A stretch of DNA of 64,000 nucleotides from Bacillota bacterium (GTDB lineage Bacteria > Bacillota > Limnochordia > Limnochordales > DUMU01): positions 95,807 through 159,806 of the forward strand of contig DUMU01000005.1 of assembly GCA_012839805.1 (NCBI GenBank). The letters run 5' to 3'. The stretch's first letter is position 1; each line of letters begins with the position of its first letter. Shown one piece after another: positions 39,164-47,171 of the stretch. Made by a program: the position numbers and the translations under genes. Below the pieces are notes generated by a model. That model was not told the DNA's origin and searched no databases. It worked only from the letters and a program-made list of their open reading frames with translations.

Positions 39164-39701
39164 CGCCGGACGGTCATCCCGGGAATGGGTGGACGTGGCT
39201 TTCATCCGGGCGCCCCACGGGATCAAAGGTGAAGTCCGGGTGGAGCTCCTGACCGACTTCCCGGAGCGGTACACTCGAGGGTGGACGGTCCGTTTGTCAC
39301 CGGGGCGGGGAGGTGGCGACGGCCGGATGGCAAGGGTTCGGCTCCGTGCGATTCGCGGAGGGGAGGGGATCATGCAGATAGAAGGAGTTCTCTCCCGGGA
39401 TCAAGCTGAATCCTTGCGCTCCTGGCGGGTACAGATACCCGTGGACCAGGTCCACCCCCTTCCGGAAGGGCAGTATTATCCTTTCCAGCTGGTGGGGATG
39501 CGGGTGACCACCGTGGGGGGCAGGGAGTTGGGAGAGCTGGTGGAAGTGCTGCGGCTTCCGGCCAACGACGTGTATGTCATCCGCGGGCAGTCCGGGGGTG
39601 AGCTTCTCCTCCCAGCTTTGCGCAGTGTAGTCCGGGAAGTCGAACTGGCGTCCCGGAGGATGCTGGTGGAGTTGCCTCCGGGCCTCCTGGAGGAAGGATG
39701 A
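39129..39701 (+). CDS. rimM: ribosome maturation factor RimM
   Basis: VAFIRAPHGIKGEVRVELLTDFPERY, PEGQYYPFQLVGMRV, NDVYVI, LLLPALRSVVREVEL. Confidence 0.93.
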   Translation: MERADTTSPESDAGRSSREWVDVAFIRAPHGIKGEVRVELLTDFPERYTRGWTVRLSPGRGGGDGRMARVRLRAIRGGEGIMQIEGVLSRDQAESLRSWRVQIPVDQVHPLPEGQYYPFQLVGMRVTTVGGRELGELVEVLRLPANDVYVIRGQSGGELLLPALRSVVREVELASRRMLVELPPGLLEEG

Positions 39702-39704
39702 GGC

Positions 39705-40604
39705 ATGGGCCGGCCCCGTATCGACGTGGTGACGCTCTTTCCCGAGATGCTGGCTCCGGCTCTCGGAACGAGCATCCTTGGCCGGGCCACGGCTTGCGGC
39801 AAGCTCACCTGCCGGTTGTGGGACCTCCGGGAGTTCGGGGTGGGCCGCCACCGGATCACCGACGACCTGTCTTACGGCGGCGGGATCGGCATGGTCATGA
39901 GGCCCGAACCGTTTTTCGCCGCCGTGACGGCCATCCGAGCCGACTGGGAGCACGGGGGCGGGGCGGCCGGCGAGGAGAGTGCCGGCGCGGCCGGTGACGA
40001 AAGGGTGATCCTCTTCGGGCCGGCCGGCCGCCGCCTGGACCAGGCACTGGTGGAGGAGTTATCCCGGGCCGATCGTCTGATCCTCCTATGTGGCCACTAT
40101 GAGGGGGTAGATGAGCGAGTCCGGCAGGTACTGGCCACCGACGAGGTCTCCCTGGGGGACTTCGTACTGACCGGAGGGGAGATTGCGGCACTTGCCCTCA
40201 TCGATGCACTGGCTCGTCTCCTTCCGGGCGTGCTGCCGGAAGGCGCGACGGTGGAGGAGTCGTTCAGTTGGGGGCTACTGGAGTATCCTCAGTATACCCG
40301 GCCTGAACGCTGGAGCGGGCTCGAAGTTCCCTGCGTCTTACGGCGGGGTAACCGGCGGGGCATCGAGCGCTGGCGGCGTAAGGAGGCCTTGCGGCGCACT
40401 CTCCGCCATCGTCCCGACTTGCTTGCCCGTTTCCGGGCGAGTGAGACGTGGCTCCGGGACCCGACGTGGGAAGAACTGTGGCAGGAGTTGATATCCGAGG
40501 AGAGACCGGATCAGTCCGAAAAGCACACCAGACAGAAGACGGAAAGCGGGGTGAACCAGGATGGATGTGATGCGGGCACTGGAGGTCGCAGAAGTGAAGA
40601 CTGA
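39705..40604 (+). CDS. trmD: tRNA (guanine37-N1)-methyltransferase
   Basis: [44 protein letters not shown]. Confidence 0.95.
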   Translation: MGRPRIDVVTLFPEMLAPALGTSILGRATACGKLTCRLWDLREFGVGRHRITDDLSYGGGIGMVMRPEPFFAAVTAIRADWEHGGGAAGEESAGAAGDERVILFGPAGRRLDQALVEELSRADRLILLCGHYEGVDERVRQVLATDEVSLGDFVLTGGEIAALALIDALARLLPGVLPEGATVEESFSWGLLEYPQYTRPERWSGLEVPCVLRRGNRRGIERWRRKEALRRTLRHRPDLLARFRASETWLRDPTWEELWQELISEERPDQSEKHTRQKTESGVNQDGCDAGTGGRRSED

Positions 40605-40902
40605 CCGCGGGCAGTTCCGGCCCGGGGATACCGTGCGAGTCCACTTGCAGGTGAAGGAGGGTGGCCGGCAGCGGATCCAGGTGTTCGAGGGGGTCGTGAT
40701 CGCCCGGTCCGGCAGCGGCCCCCGGGAAACCTTCACGGTTCGCAAGATCTCCCAGGGGGTCGGAGTGGAACGGGTTTTCCCCCTGCACTCGCCGGCCATC
40801 GAGAAGATCGAGCTGGTGCGTCCCGGGAAGGTACGCCGGGCGAAACTGTACTACCTGCGGCAGCTGGCCGGTAAAGCCGCCCGGATCGAAGAGCGCCGGT
40901 GA
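40561..40902 (+). CDS. rplS: 50S ribosomal protein L19
   Basis: [30 protein letters not shown]...[13 protein letters not shown]. Confidence 0.95.
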   Translation: MDVMRALEVAEVKTDRGQFRPGDTVRVHLQVKEGGRQRIQVFEGVVIARSGSGPRETFTVRKISQGVGVERVFPLHSPAIEKIELVRPGKVRRAKLYYLRQLAGKAARIEERR

Positions 40903-40905
40903 GAA

Positions 40906-40933
40906 CGGCCCGGAGGGCCGGGCGGGGGCCCGG
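40906..40933 (+). repeat. two overlapping GC-rich inverted repeats between rplS and lepB
   Basis: CGGCCC-GGA-GGGCCG (40906-40920) and CCGGGC-GGGG-GCCCGG (40918-40933). Confidence 0.7.
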
Positions 40934-40969
40934 CCCCACTCCGGTGACCGAAAGGGAGGGTGCTGTACG

Positions 40970-41512
40970 TTGACCCGTTCCGAACTTGTCGAGTACGTCC
41001 AGGCGCTGGTCATAGCGCTGGGACTCGCCCTTTTCATCATCGTTTTCATCGCTCAGGCCTTTGTGGTGCAGGGAAGCTCCATGGAGCCGACTCTCCACGA
41101 TGGTGAGCGGCTCTTGGTCGATAAGCTCACCTACCGTTTCCGGGAGCCGGCCCGCGGGGAGATAGTGGTCTTCAAGTACCCGGCCGATCCATCCCATCGC
41201 TATATCAAGCGGATCGTGGGGCTGCCCGGAGATAAGATCTATCTCAGCCATGGGGTTCTTTACATCAACGACATCCCGATCGAAGAAAACTACACGAAAG
41301 AGCCGGCCGCGAACGATTTCTGGCCGGTTACCGTTCCCGAGGGCCACTATTTCCTCCTGGGGGACAACCGGAACAACAGTGAGGACAGCCGGTATCCGGA
41401 TGTCGGCTTCGTACCCCGCCAATACCTGATCGGCCGGGCCATCTTCGTCTTCTGGCCGTTGCCGAAACTGGGTATCGTCCGGGTGCCGGATCTCGCGGCC
41501 CAACTAAGGTAG
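40970..41512 (+). CDS. lepB: signal peptidase I
   Basis: VQGSSMEPTL, YIKRIVGLPGD, LLGDNRNNSEDSR. Confidence 0.93.
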   Translation: MTRSELVEYVQALVIALGLALFIIVFIAQAFVVQGSSMEPTLHDGERLLVDKLTYRFREPARGEIVVFKYPADPSHRYIKRIVGLPGDKIYLSHGVLYINDIPIEENYTKEPAANDFWPVTVPEGHYFLLGDNRNNSEDSRYPDVGFVPRQYLIGRAIFVFWPLPKLGIVRVPDLAAQLR

Positions 41513-41638
41513 GGACGGAGCGGAAAGGGAACGGAGACGGGGCAGAGACCGAGTGCAGACGCAGCCTCTTATGGGGTAGGCGCGGGCCGTGGGGATGAAA
41601 CCAAGACCGCCTTCCAGCGCTGGCTGGAGCGGGCGCAG

Positions 41639-42442
41639 GTGGTGGTGGAGGTTGCCGATGCCCGCCTCCCGTTCACCTCGCGGCATGCACGACTGCCTGA
41701 TCTGGTGAAGGAAAAGCCGCGAGTCCTCGTGCTCAGCCGGAGGGACCTCGCGGACCCTGCCCTCACCGGCGACTGGGAAGCCTATTACCGCTCCCAGGGC
41801 GAGAGAGTCTTTGCTACCTCTTTGCGGCGACGGGGGGAGGCCAGGCGAATCCTAACCGCGATCGAATCCTGGTGGTCTCATTCCCCGTCATCCCCGCTGC
41901 TATTCGTGGTTGTGGCCGGTCTTCCCAACGTCGGCAAGAGCTTCCTTATCAACCAATGGATAGGACAAGCCCGGCTTCCGGTCGGGAACCGGCCCGGGGT
42001 TACCCGTGCCCCGCGGTGGGTGCGGGTGGGCCAGCACCTGGCCGTGCTAGACACCCCGGGAGTATTCGAGCCCAGGCCGCGCCGGTCGGAGGAGCGCCTG
42101 GCCCTCGCCTGTACGGGGATACTGCCCGAGGGTAAATACGACCCGGAGGAAGCGGCGACCTGGCTGGTCGGCCGGCTCGCCGCCCACCCGGCCGGACGCC
42201 GGGCGTTGGCGGAGCGATGGCATCAACAGGAGTCCTCCCCGTCGTCCCGCACTCCTTGCACCTCGGAGGTCCTCGGCGAGCTGGCCCGGGCCCGGGGTTT
42301 CTGGCGCCCGGGTGGGGTTGCCGACCTTCGCCGCACGGCCGAGGTTTTGCTCGCCGAGTTCCGCCGGGGAGAGCTGGGGCGCATAACGTTGGAACTGCCT
42401 CCTTCGATGTCTTCCCCGGTTGTGCGGAATAGTGTGGAATAG
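41639..42442 (+). CDS. YlqF/RbgA-like circularly permuted GTPase, divergent
   Basis: VEVADARLPFTSR, GLPNVGKSFLINQWIG, DTPGVFEPR; no canonical start upstream, G4 reads SRRD. Confidence 0.8.
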   Translation: MVVEVADARLPFTSRHARLPDLVKEKPRVLVLSRRDLADPALTGDWEAYYRSQGERVFATSLRRRGEARRILTAIESWWSHSPSSPLLFVVVAGLPNVGKSFLINQWIGQARLPVGNRPGVTRAPRWVRVGQHLAVLDTPGVFEPRPRRSEERLALACTGILPEGKYDPEEAATWLVGRLAAHPAGRRALAERWHQQESSPSSRTPCTSEVLGELARARGFWRPGGVADLRRTAEVLLAEFRRGELGRITLELPPSMSSPVVRNSVE

Positions 42443-42561
42443 ATTTCCTAGTGTGGCAGGTGAAGGAATGCCGGCTCCCCCGTCGAAAGCTCTGGGGATC
42501 GGTACCGCTGCCGCGGGACTTGATCGGGGAAAGACTTTGAAGCCAAACAGGAGGGGGACGG

Positions 42562-43380
42562 TTGGTGTTCTCAGACTGGCCCATGGAGCAGGTGGAGGCG
42601 TGGGTGCAGGCGGTGGGGGCAACCGAAGCGGAGATCGAAGATCTCCTCGCCGACGGCCGGGAAGAGGTGCGGCGTTGGGGGACTTGGGTGCTCGAGCAGC
42701 GGGAGCGCCTGGCCTGCGAAGAGGCAAGAATGGTGCGATTGTGCCAAAAAGAGCGGACCCTCGTTAGGCAGGGCTTCCGGCTGGTCGCCGGGGTGGACGA
42801 GGCGGGCCGCGGGCCACTGGCCGGGCCGGTGGTGGCCGCAGCCGTGGTCTTCCCGCCCGGGCTGGTCGTGCCGGGGGTCCGGGATTCGAAAACGCTCACG
42901 CCGGCTCGGCGGCAGTTGCTCTACGACCTGATCCGGCGCAAGGCGCTGGCCGTCGGGGTGGGAGTAGTGCCGAGCCAGATCATCGATGAACAGAACATCC
43001 TGCAGGCGAGTCTCATGGCCATGCGGCGGGCTGTGGACTCGCTGCCGGTCGTGCCCAATTATTGCCTGGTAGACGGCAACCGGTTGCCGGAGCTCCCCTG
43101 TCCTGCGGAAGCGGTGGTAGACGGAGATGCGACTTGTTTCGTCATCGCCGCCGCCAGCATCGTTGCCAAAGTGTACCGGGACCGGCTCATGGCCGAGCTG
43201 GATCGCCAATACCCCGGTTACGGGTTGGCGGCCCACAAAGGGTATCCGACCCGGGCCCATCTCGAGGCCATCCGGCGACTCGGACCGTCACCCGTTCACC
43301 GTCAGACCTTCAAAGGGGTTCGCGATTGGGAGGCGGGCACGGCGGGGGTGGCCGGGGGGTCGCCGGACCTCGCGGAATGA
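42562..43380 (+). CDS. rnhB: ribonuclease HII
   Basis: VAGVDEAGRGPLAGPVVAAAV, RDSKTLTPARRQ, AAASIVAKVYRDRLM. Confidence 0.95.
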   Translation: MVFSDWPMEQVEAWVQAVGATEAEIEDLLADGREEVRRWGTWVLEQRERLACEEARMVRLCQKERTLVRQGFRLVAGVDEAGRGPLAGPVVAAAVVFPPGLVVPGVRDSKTLTPARRQLLYDLIRRKALAVGVGVVPSQIIDEQNILQASLMAMRRAVDSLPVVPNYCLVDGNRLPELPCPAEAVVDGDATCFVIAAASIVAKVYRDRLMAELDRQYPGYGLAAHKGYPTRAHLEAIRRLGPSPVHRQTFKGVRDWEAGTAGVAGGSPDLAE

Positions 43381-43799
43381 TTGAAGATAGGATCACGCCC
43401 CGGGTGCTGGGCCGGGAGGCAGAAGAGCTGGCGGCGGCGGAGGCGGCGCGGCGCGGGCTGCGGGTTCTTGACCGTAATTGGCGCACCCCTTTCGGGGAAT
43501 TGGACCTGGTGGCCGTGGATATCCCCGCCACCGGCGAGCCGGTACTCATCGTAGTCGAGGTGAAATGCCGCCGTTCGCCCCGTCCTGAACTGGGACCGGC
43601 CCTGGCCGTAGGCGGGCTGAAACAGCGGCGGCTTGTACGCGCCGCCCGGGCATACCTGCAGCGTCGAGCCGCCCAACACGGCCTCGACCCGGGCCGGGTG
43701 ACGGTACGATTTGATGTATGCGCCATCGTCTGGACTGCCGACGGTCCGGCTATGACCTGGCTGTCGGACGCCTTCCGCCCCTCCGGCCAGCTCTATTGA
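43377..43799 (+). CDS. YraN/UPF0102 family nuclease-fold protein
   Basis: LGREAEELAAAEAARRGLRVLDRNWRTPFGELDLVAVD...VVEVKCRRS. Confidence 0.9.
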   Translation: MIEDRITPRVLGREAEELAAAEAARRGLRVLDRNWRTPFGELDLVAVDIPATGEPVLIVVEVKCRRSPRPELGPALAVGGLKQRRLVRAARAYLQRRAAQHGLDPGRVTVRFDVCAIVWTADGPAMTWLSDAFRPSGQLY

Positions 43800-43844
43800 A
43801 GGCACGCCGGCCGGCCGGGGCCGCGGAGGAGCCGGTTGGACGTG

Positions 43845-45449
43845 TCACCTGTATCCGGGCTCCATCGGGTTCCAAGGGCGACACAGTTGTATGGCTTCGG
43901 CGGCGTCGTCCGGCTCGATGAGCTCGTGCCCGTTGAGATCGGCGATGGTCCGGGCCACCGTAAGGCGACGGAAGCGGGCCCGGCGGGAAAGTCCGAGATG
44001 CCGGGAGGCTTCTTCCAATAGCTCGAGGGCGGGGCCGCTGCAGGCCAGGAAAGAGCTGGCCTCGGCCGGCCGCAAGTCCCGGTTGAGCCGGTCATCGCCG
44101 AAGCGTTGCCGTTGCCGGGCGCGGGCCGCGATTACCGCCTGCCGGGCGCAGGCGCTCTCACTCTGGGTAGTGTGGCCGCCATGGGGGTCAGACGGGTTGG
44201 CAGTAGCCAGGCCCGGAGGGCTGGCCACAGAGTTCCTGGCGGGACTCAGGTCCCGGTCGCGGATCCCCATCGACACCCGCAGATCGATGCGATCGAGCAG
44301 CGGGCCGGAGAGACGAGCCAGGTACTGGCGTATCTCCTGCTCGCGGCAGCGGCACTCCCGGTGCGGATGGCCAAAAAACCCGCAGGGGCAGGGATTCATG
44401 GCCGCAATCAAAACGAACCGGGCCGGGAAGACGATGAATGTACCGGCTCTGGCCAACCTGGCTTTCCCGTCTTCCAGGGGGAGGCGTAAAGCCTCCAGCA
44501 CCTCGGCTCGGAAGTGGGGCAATTCGTCGAGGAAGAGGACCCCCCGGTGGGCCAGGCTGGCTTCACCCGGGCGCGGCGGAGTACCGCCCCCGATCATTCC
44601 GGCCAGGGTACAGGAAGGGTGGGGGGAGCGAAACGGTCGTTCGGAGCAGAGCCCGGTGACGAACTCTCCCGCCGCGCTGCGGATTTTCGTTATTTCCAGG
44701 GCTTCCTCTTCCGACGGAGGAGGAAGTATAGAAACCGCCCGCTCGGCCAGCATGGTCTTGCCGCACCCAGGGGGGCCGGTGAGCAACAGATGATGGCCCC
44801 CGGCCACTGCCACCTGGAGAGCTCGCTTTGCCTCCCAGGCATCTTCGAGGTCGCTCAAGTCACCTGCCTCCAGCCGGTGATGGCCGGACGCCGGCCCCGC
44901 CGGGGTTGCCCCGCGGAAAGTCTCGGCCGGGCGCGATAGCCCTCCCCGATTGAGCTCTTCGACGGCTTCGGCCAAAGAACCGACCGGCAAGACCGGCAGC
45001 CCGGTGACGGCAACCACCTGGTCGAGCCCTGCTCGGGGAACCAAGAGAGCGCGGCCGGCGGCCCGAGCCGCCAGGGCGAAGGAGAGAAGGCCCGGAACCG
45101 GGCGGAGCAGTCCGTCGAGACCCAGTTCCCCCACGGCCACCCAGCGGTCCGTCATGGGCACCTGCAATACTCGTTCGGCGGCCAGAATGCCCAGGGCGAT
45201 GGGCAGGTCCAGGGCTGCTCCGTTCTTGGGCAAGCGGGCCGGAGCAAGGTTGACCGTGATCCGCCGTAACGGGAAGGGCAAGCCGCTATTCTGGATCGCG
45301 GCCCGCACCCGGTCGCGGCTCTCCCGCACGGCGGCGTCGGGGAGACCTACGACCGTGAACGCGGGCAAACCCGGGCCGACGTCCACCTCCACCTGGATAA
45401 ACTCCCCTTCGACCCCAAGGAGCATGCAGCCGAATATACGGGCAATCAT
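43845..45449 (-). CDS. comM: ComM/YifB family Mg-chelatase-like AAA+ ATPase
   Basis: LLLTGPPGCGKTMLAERAVSILP, RPFRSPHPSCTLAGMIGGG; GGGAGGT RBS before ATG 45449. Confidence 0.93.
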   Translation of the reverse strand: MIARIFGCMLLGVEGEFIQVEVDVGPGLPAFTVVGLPDAAVRESRDRVRAAIQNSGLPFPLRRITVNLAPARLPKNGAALDLPIALGILAAERVLQVPMTDRWVAVGELGLDGLLRPVPGLLSFALAARAAGRALLVPRAGLDQVVAVTGLPVLPVGSLAEAVEELNRGGLSRPAETFRGATPAGPASGHHRLEAGDLSDLEDAWEAKRALQVAVAGGHHLLLTGPPGCGKTMLAERAVSILPPPSEEEALEITKIRSAAGEFVTGLCSERPFRSPHPSCTLAGMIGGGTPPRPGEASLAHRGVLFLDELPHFRAEVLEALRLPLEDGKARLARAGTFIVFPARFVLIAAMNPCPCGFFGHPHRECRCREQEIRQYLARLSGPLLDRIDLRVSMGIRDRDLSPARNSVASPPGLATANPSDPHGGHTTQSESACARQAVIAARARQRQRFGDDRLNRDLRPAEASSFLACSGPALELLEEASRHLGLSRRARFRRLTVARTIADLNGHELIEPDDAAEAIQLCRPWNPMEPGYR

Positions 45450-45476
45450 CAGCCTACCTCCCGGACGGCAGACGGC

Positions 45477-45505
45477 TTGACAGAAGCTGTGTGGTAGAGT
45501 ATACC
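45477..45505 (+). promoter_or_regulatory. sigma-A-like promoter TTGACA-N17-TATACC for Zn-ribbon ORF/dprA
   Basis: Motif at 45477-45482 and 45500-45505. Confidence 0.7.
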
Positions 45506-45527
45506 ATAGTTGGTAGACGCTGTGCAA
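45498..45527 (-). promoter_or_regulatory. sigma-A-like promoter TTGCAC-N18-TATACT for comM
   Basis: Minus strand; -10 shares the GTATAC core with the + promoter. Confidence 0.6.
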
Positions 45528-45608
45528 ACGGTCGGTTAGCAGCATAGGGCCGGCTCTGGCCAGACAAGCTAGGAGGTGAAGTGAGGGGGAGAGGAGCGGG
45601 CCGGTCCC

Positions 45609-45860
45609 ATGGAAAGACGTGATTTGACCCGAGTCTACGTTTGCCCGTCCTGCCAGTCCCATACGCCGCATACGGTTCGGGCCCAGAATGGCAACGTGTA
45701 TGCGATCGTCTGCAACCAGTGCCGCATGGGTTCGCTGGTCAAGGGAGAAGCATTACGGCAGCACCATGTTCAGTGGGAGGAGGAACTACGGCAAATCCTG
45801 GATAGCCTTCATGATTGGCCCCGTCAGGGCGGCGGGGGAGACGGCAAGTCACCCCCGTAA
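45609..45860 (+). CDS. small zinc-ribbon-like protein
   Basis: VYVCPSCQSHTPHTVRAQNGNVYAIVCNQCRMGSLVKGEALRQHH. Confidence 0.8.
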   Translation: MERRDLTRVYVCPSCQSHTPHTVRAQNGNVYAIVCNQCRMGSLVKGEALRQHHVQWEEELRQILDSLHDWPRQGGGGDGKSPP

Positions 45861-45882
45861 GGAGAAAAGCGGGGGTGGGCGG

Positions 45883-47070
45883 TTGGACGAGGAAGAGCGG
45901 GCATACTGGGCGGCATGGAATCGAATACCGGGGATGGGGTCAAGGCGGTTCCAGTCCCTGCTTTGCCACTTCGGCACGGCCAAACGGGCCTGGGAGGCCG
46001 GCGGGCACGAACTCGAAGAAGTACTGGCCAAAGCATGGGTGGAGAAGGTCAAGAAGTGGCGTCCCAGGATCGATCCGGAAAGAGAACTCGTTCTCGCCAG
46101 CCGCCTGGGGGCCAGGCTCCTTACCTGGCCAGACCGTGACTATCCATGGCTGTTGCGAGAGGTGGCCGATCCGCCGCCGGTTCTCTACGTAAAGGGTACG
46201 ATCGAGCCCCGCGACCTCCTGGCCGTCGCCATCGTGGGCACCCGCAACGCGAGCCGCCGTGGCCGGGAGATGGCACACCTTATCGCCCGGGGTCTGGCGG
46301 AGACCGGGGTTACCGTGGTGAGCGGCCTTGCTCGCGGCATCGACGGGGTGGCCCACGACAGTGCCCTGAGAGCGGGCGGGAGGTCTTTGGCCGTGCTCGG
46401 CTGCGGTATCGATCGCATCTATCCTCCCGAACACGAAGAATTGAGCAAGGCACTTACCCGGCAGGGTGCGCTGCTGTCTCCTTATGCGCCGGGGACGCCT
46501 CCCCTGCCCACCAACTTCCCGGCCCGAAACCGGATAATCAGCGGGCTCACCTGGGGCACCGTGGTGATAGAGGCCGGTCGTAGTAGCGGCGCGCTGGTGA
46601 CGGCAGCCTTCGCCTGCCAGCAAAACCGGGACGTATGCGCCGTTCCTGGTGACACGGCGAACTACAGCGGTTGCCTTCGCCTGATCAGCGAAGGAGCGGC
46701 TCCGGTCTGCTGCGCCGACGATGTCCTTCGTCACCTCAACCTGGCGCGCCTGTTTCGCCGGTGGCAGTCACACGAATACCATGAGGCAGCAGGGCGCGGG
46801 GAGAAAGCGGTTCACCCGCAAAGGGTACTGGAATCTCCTTCTCGCCGGCCGGCCCCGGCGGCCGAGGGGGCCTCGGAAGGATTACCTCCCGGGGCCGCCG
46901 GCCTGTGGGGGCGGTTGCAGCAGGGGAGTGCCACCTTCGACGAACTGCTCCACCTGGGGGAGCTGCCTGCGGGAGAGCTGCAGATACTGCTGCTCCGCCT
47001 CGAGCTGGCCGGGCTCGTTGTCAGGGAGGAAGGAGGACGATACCGGGCGGCTGCCCGGGCCGGCGGGTGA
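45883..47070 (+). CDS. dprA: DNA processing protein DprA/Smf
   Basis: AIVGTRNASRRGREMAHLIARGLAETGVTVVSGLARGIDGVAHDSAL; NFPARNRIISGLTWGTVVIEAG; TTG start uncertain. Confidence 0.93.
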   Translation: MDEEERAYWAAWNRIPGMGSRRFQSLLCHFGTAKRAWEAGGHELEEVLAKAWVEKVKKWRPRIDPERELVLASRLGARLLTWPDRDYPWLLREVADPPPVLYVKGTIEPRDLLAVAIVGTRNASRRGREMAHLIARGLAETGVTVVSGLARGIDGVAHDSALRAGGRSLAVLGCGIDRIYPPEHEELSKALTRQGALLSPYAPGTPPLPTNFPARNRIISGLTWGTVVIEAGRSSGALVTAAFACQQNRDVCAVPGDTANYSGCLRLISEGAAPVCCADDVLRHLNLARLFRRWQSHEYHEAAGRGEKAVHPQRVLESPSRRPAPAAEGASEGLPPGAAGLWGRLQQGSATFDELLHLGELPAGELQILLLRLELAGLVVREEGGRYRAAARAGG

Positions 47071-47171
47071 GATTTACAGCGGTAGAGACCTACCCATATA
47101 ATTGACGCGATCTGCCGGCGGCAAGTGGGGGAGGACCCGGCGGTCCGCGCGGCAGGAAGAGGGGTGGCAAT

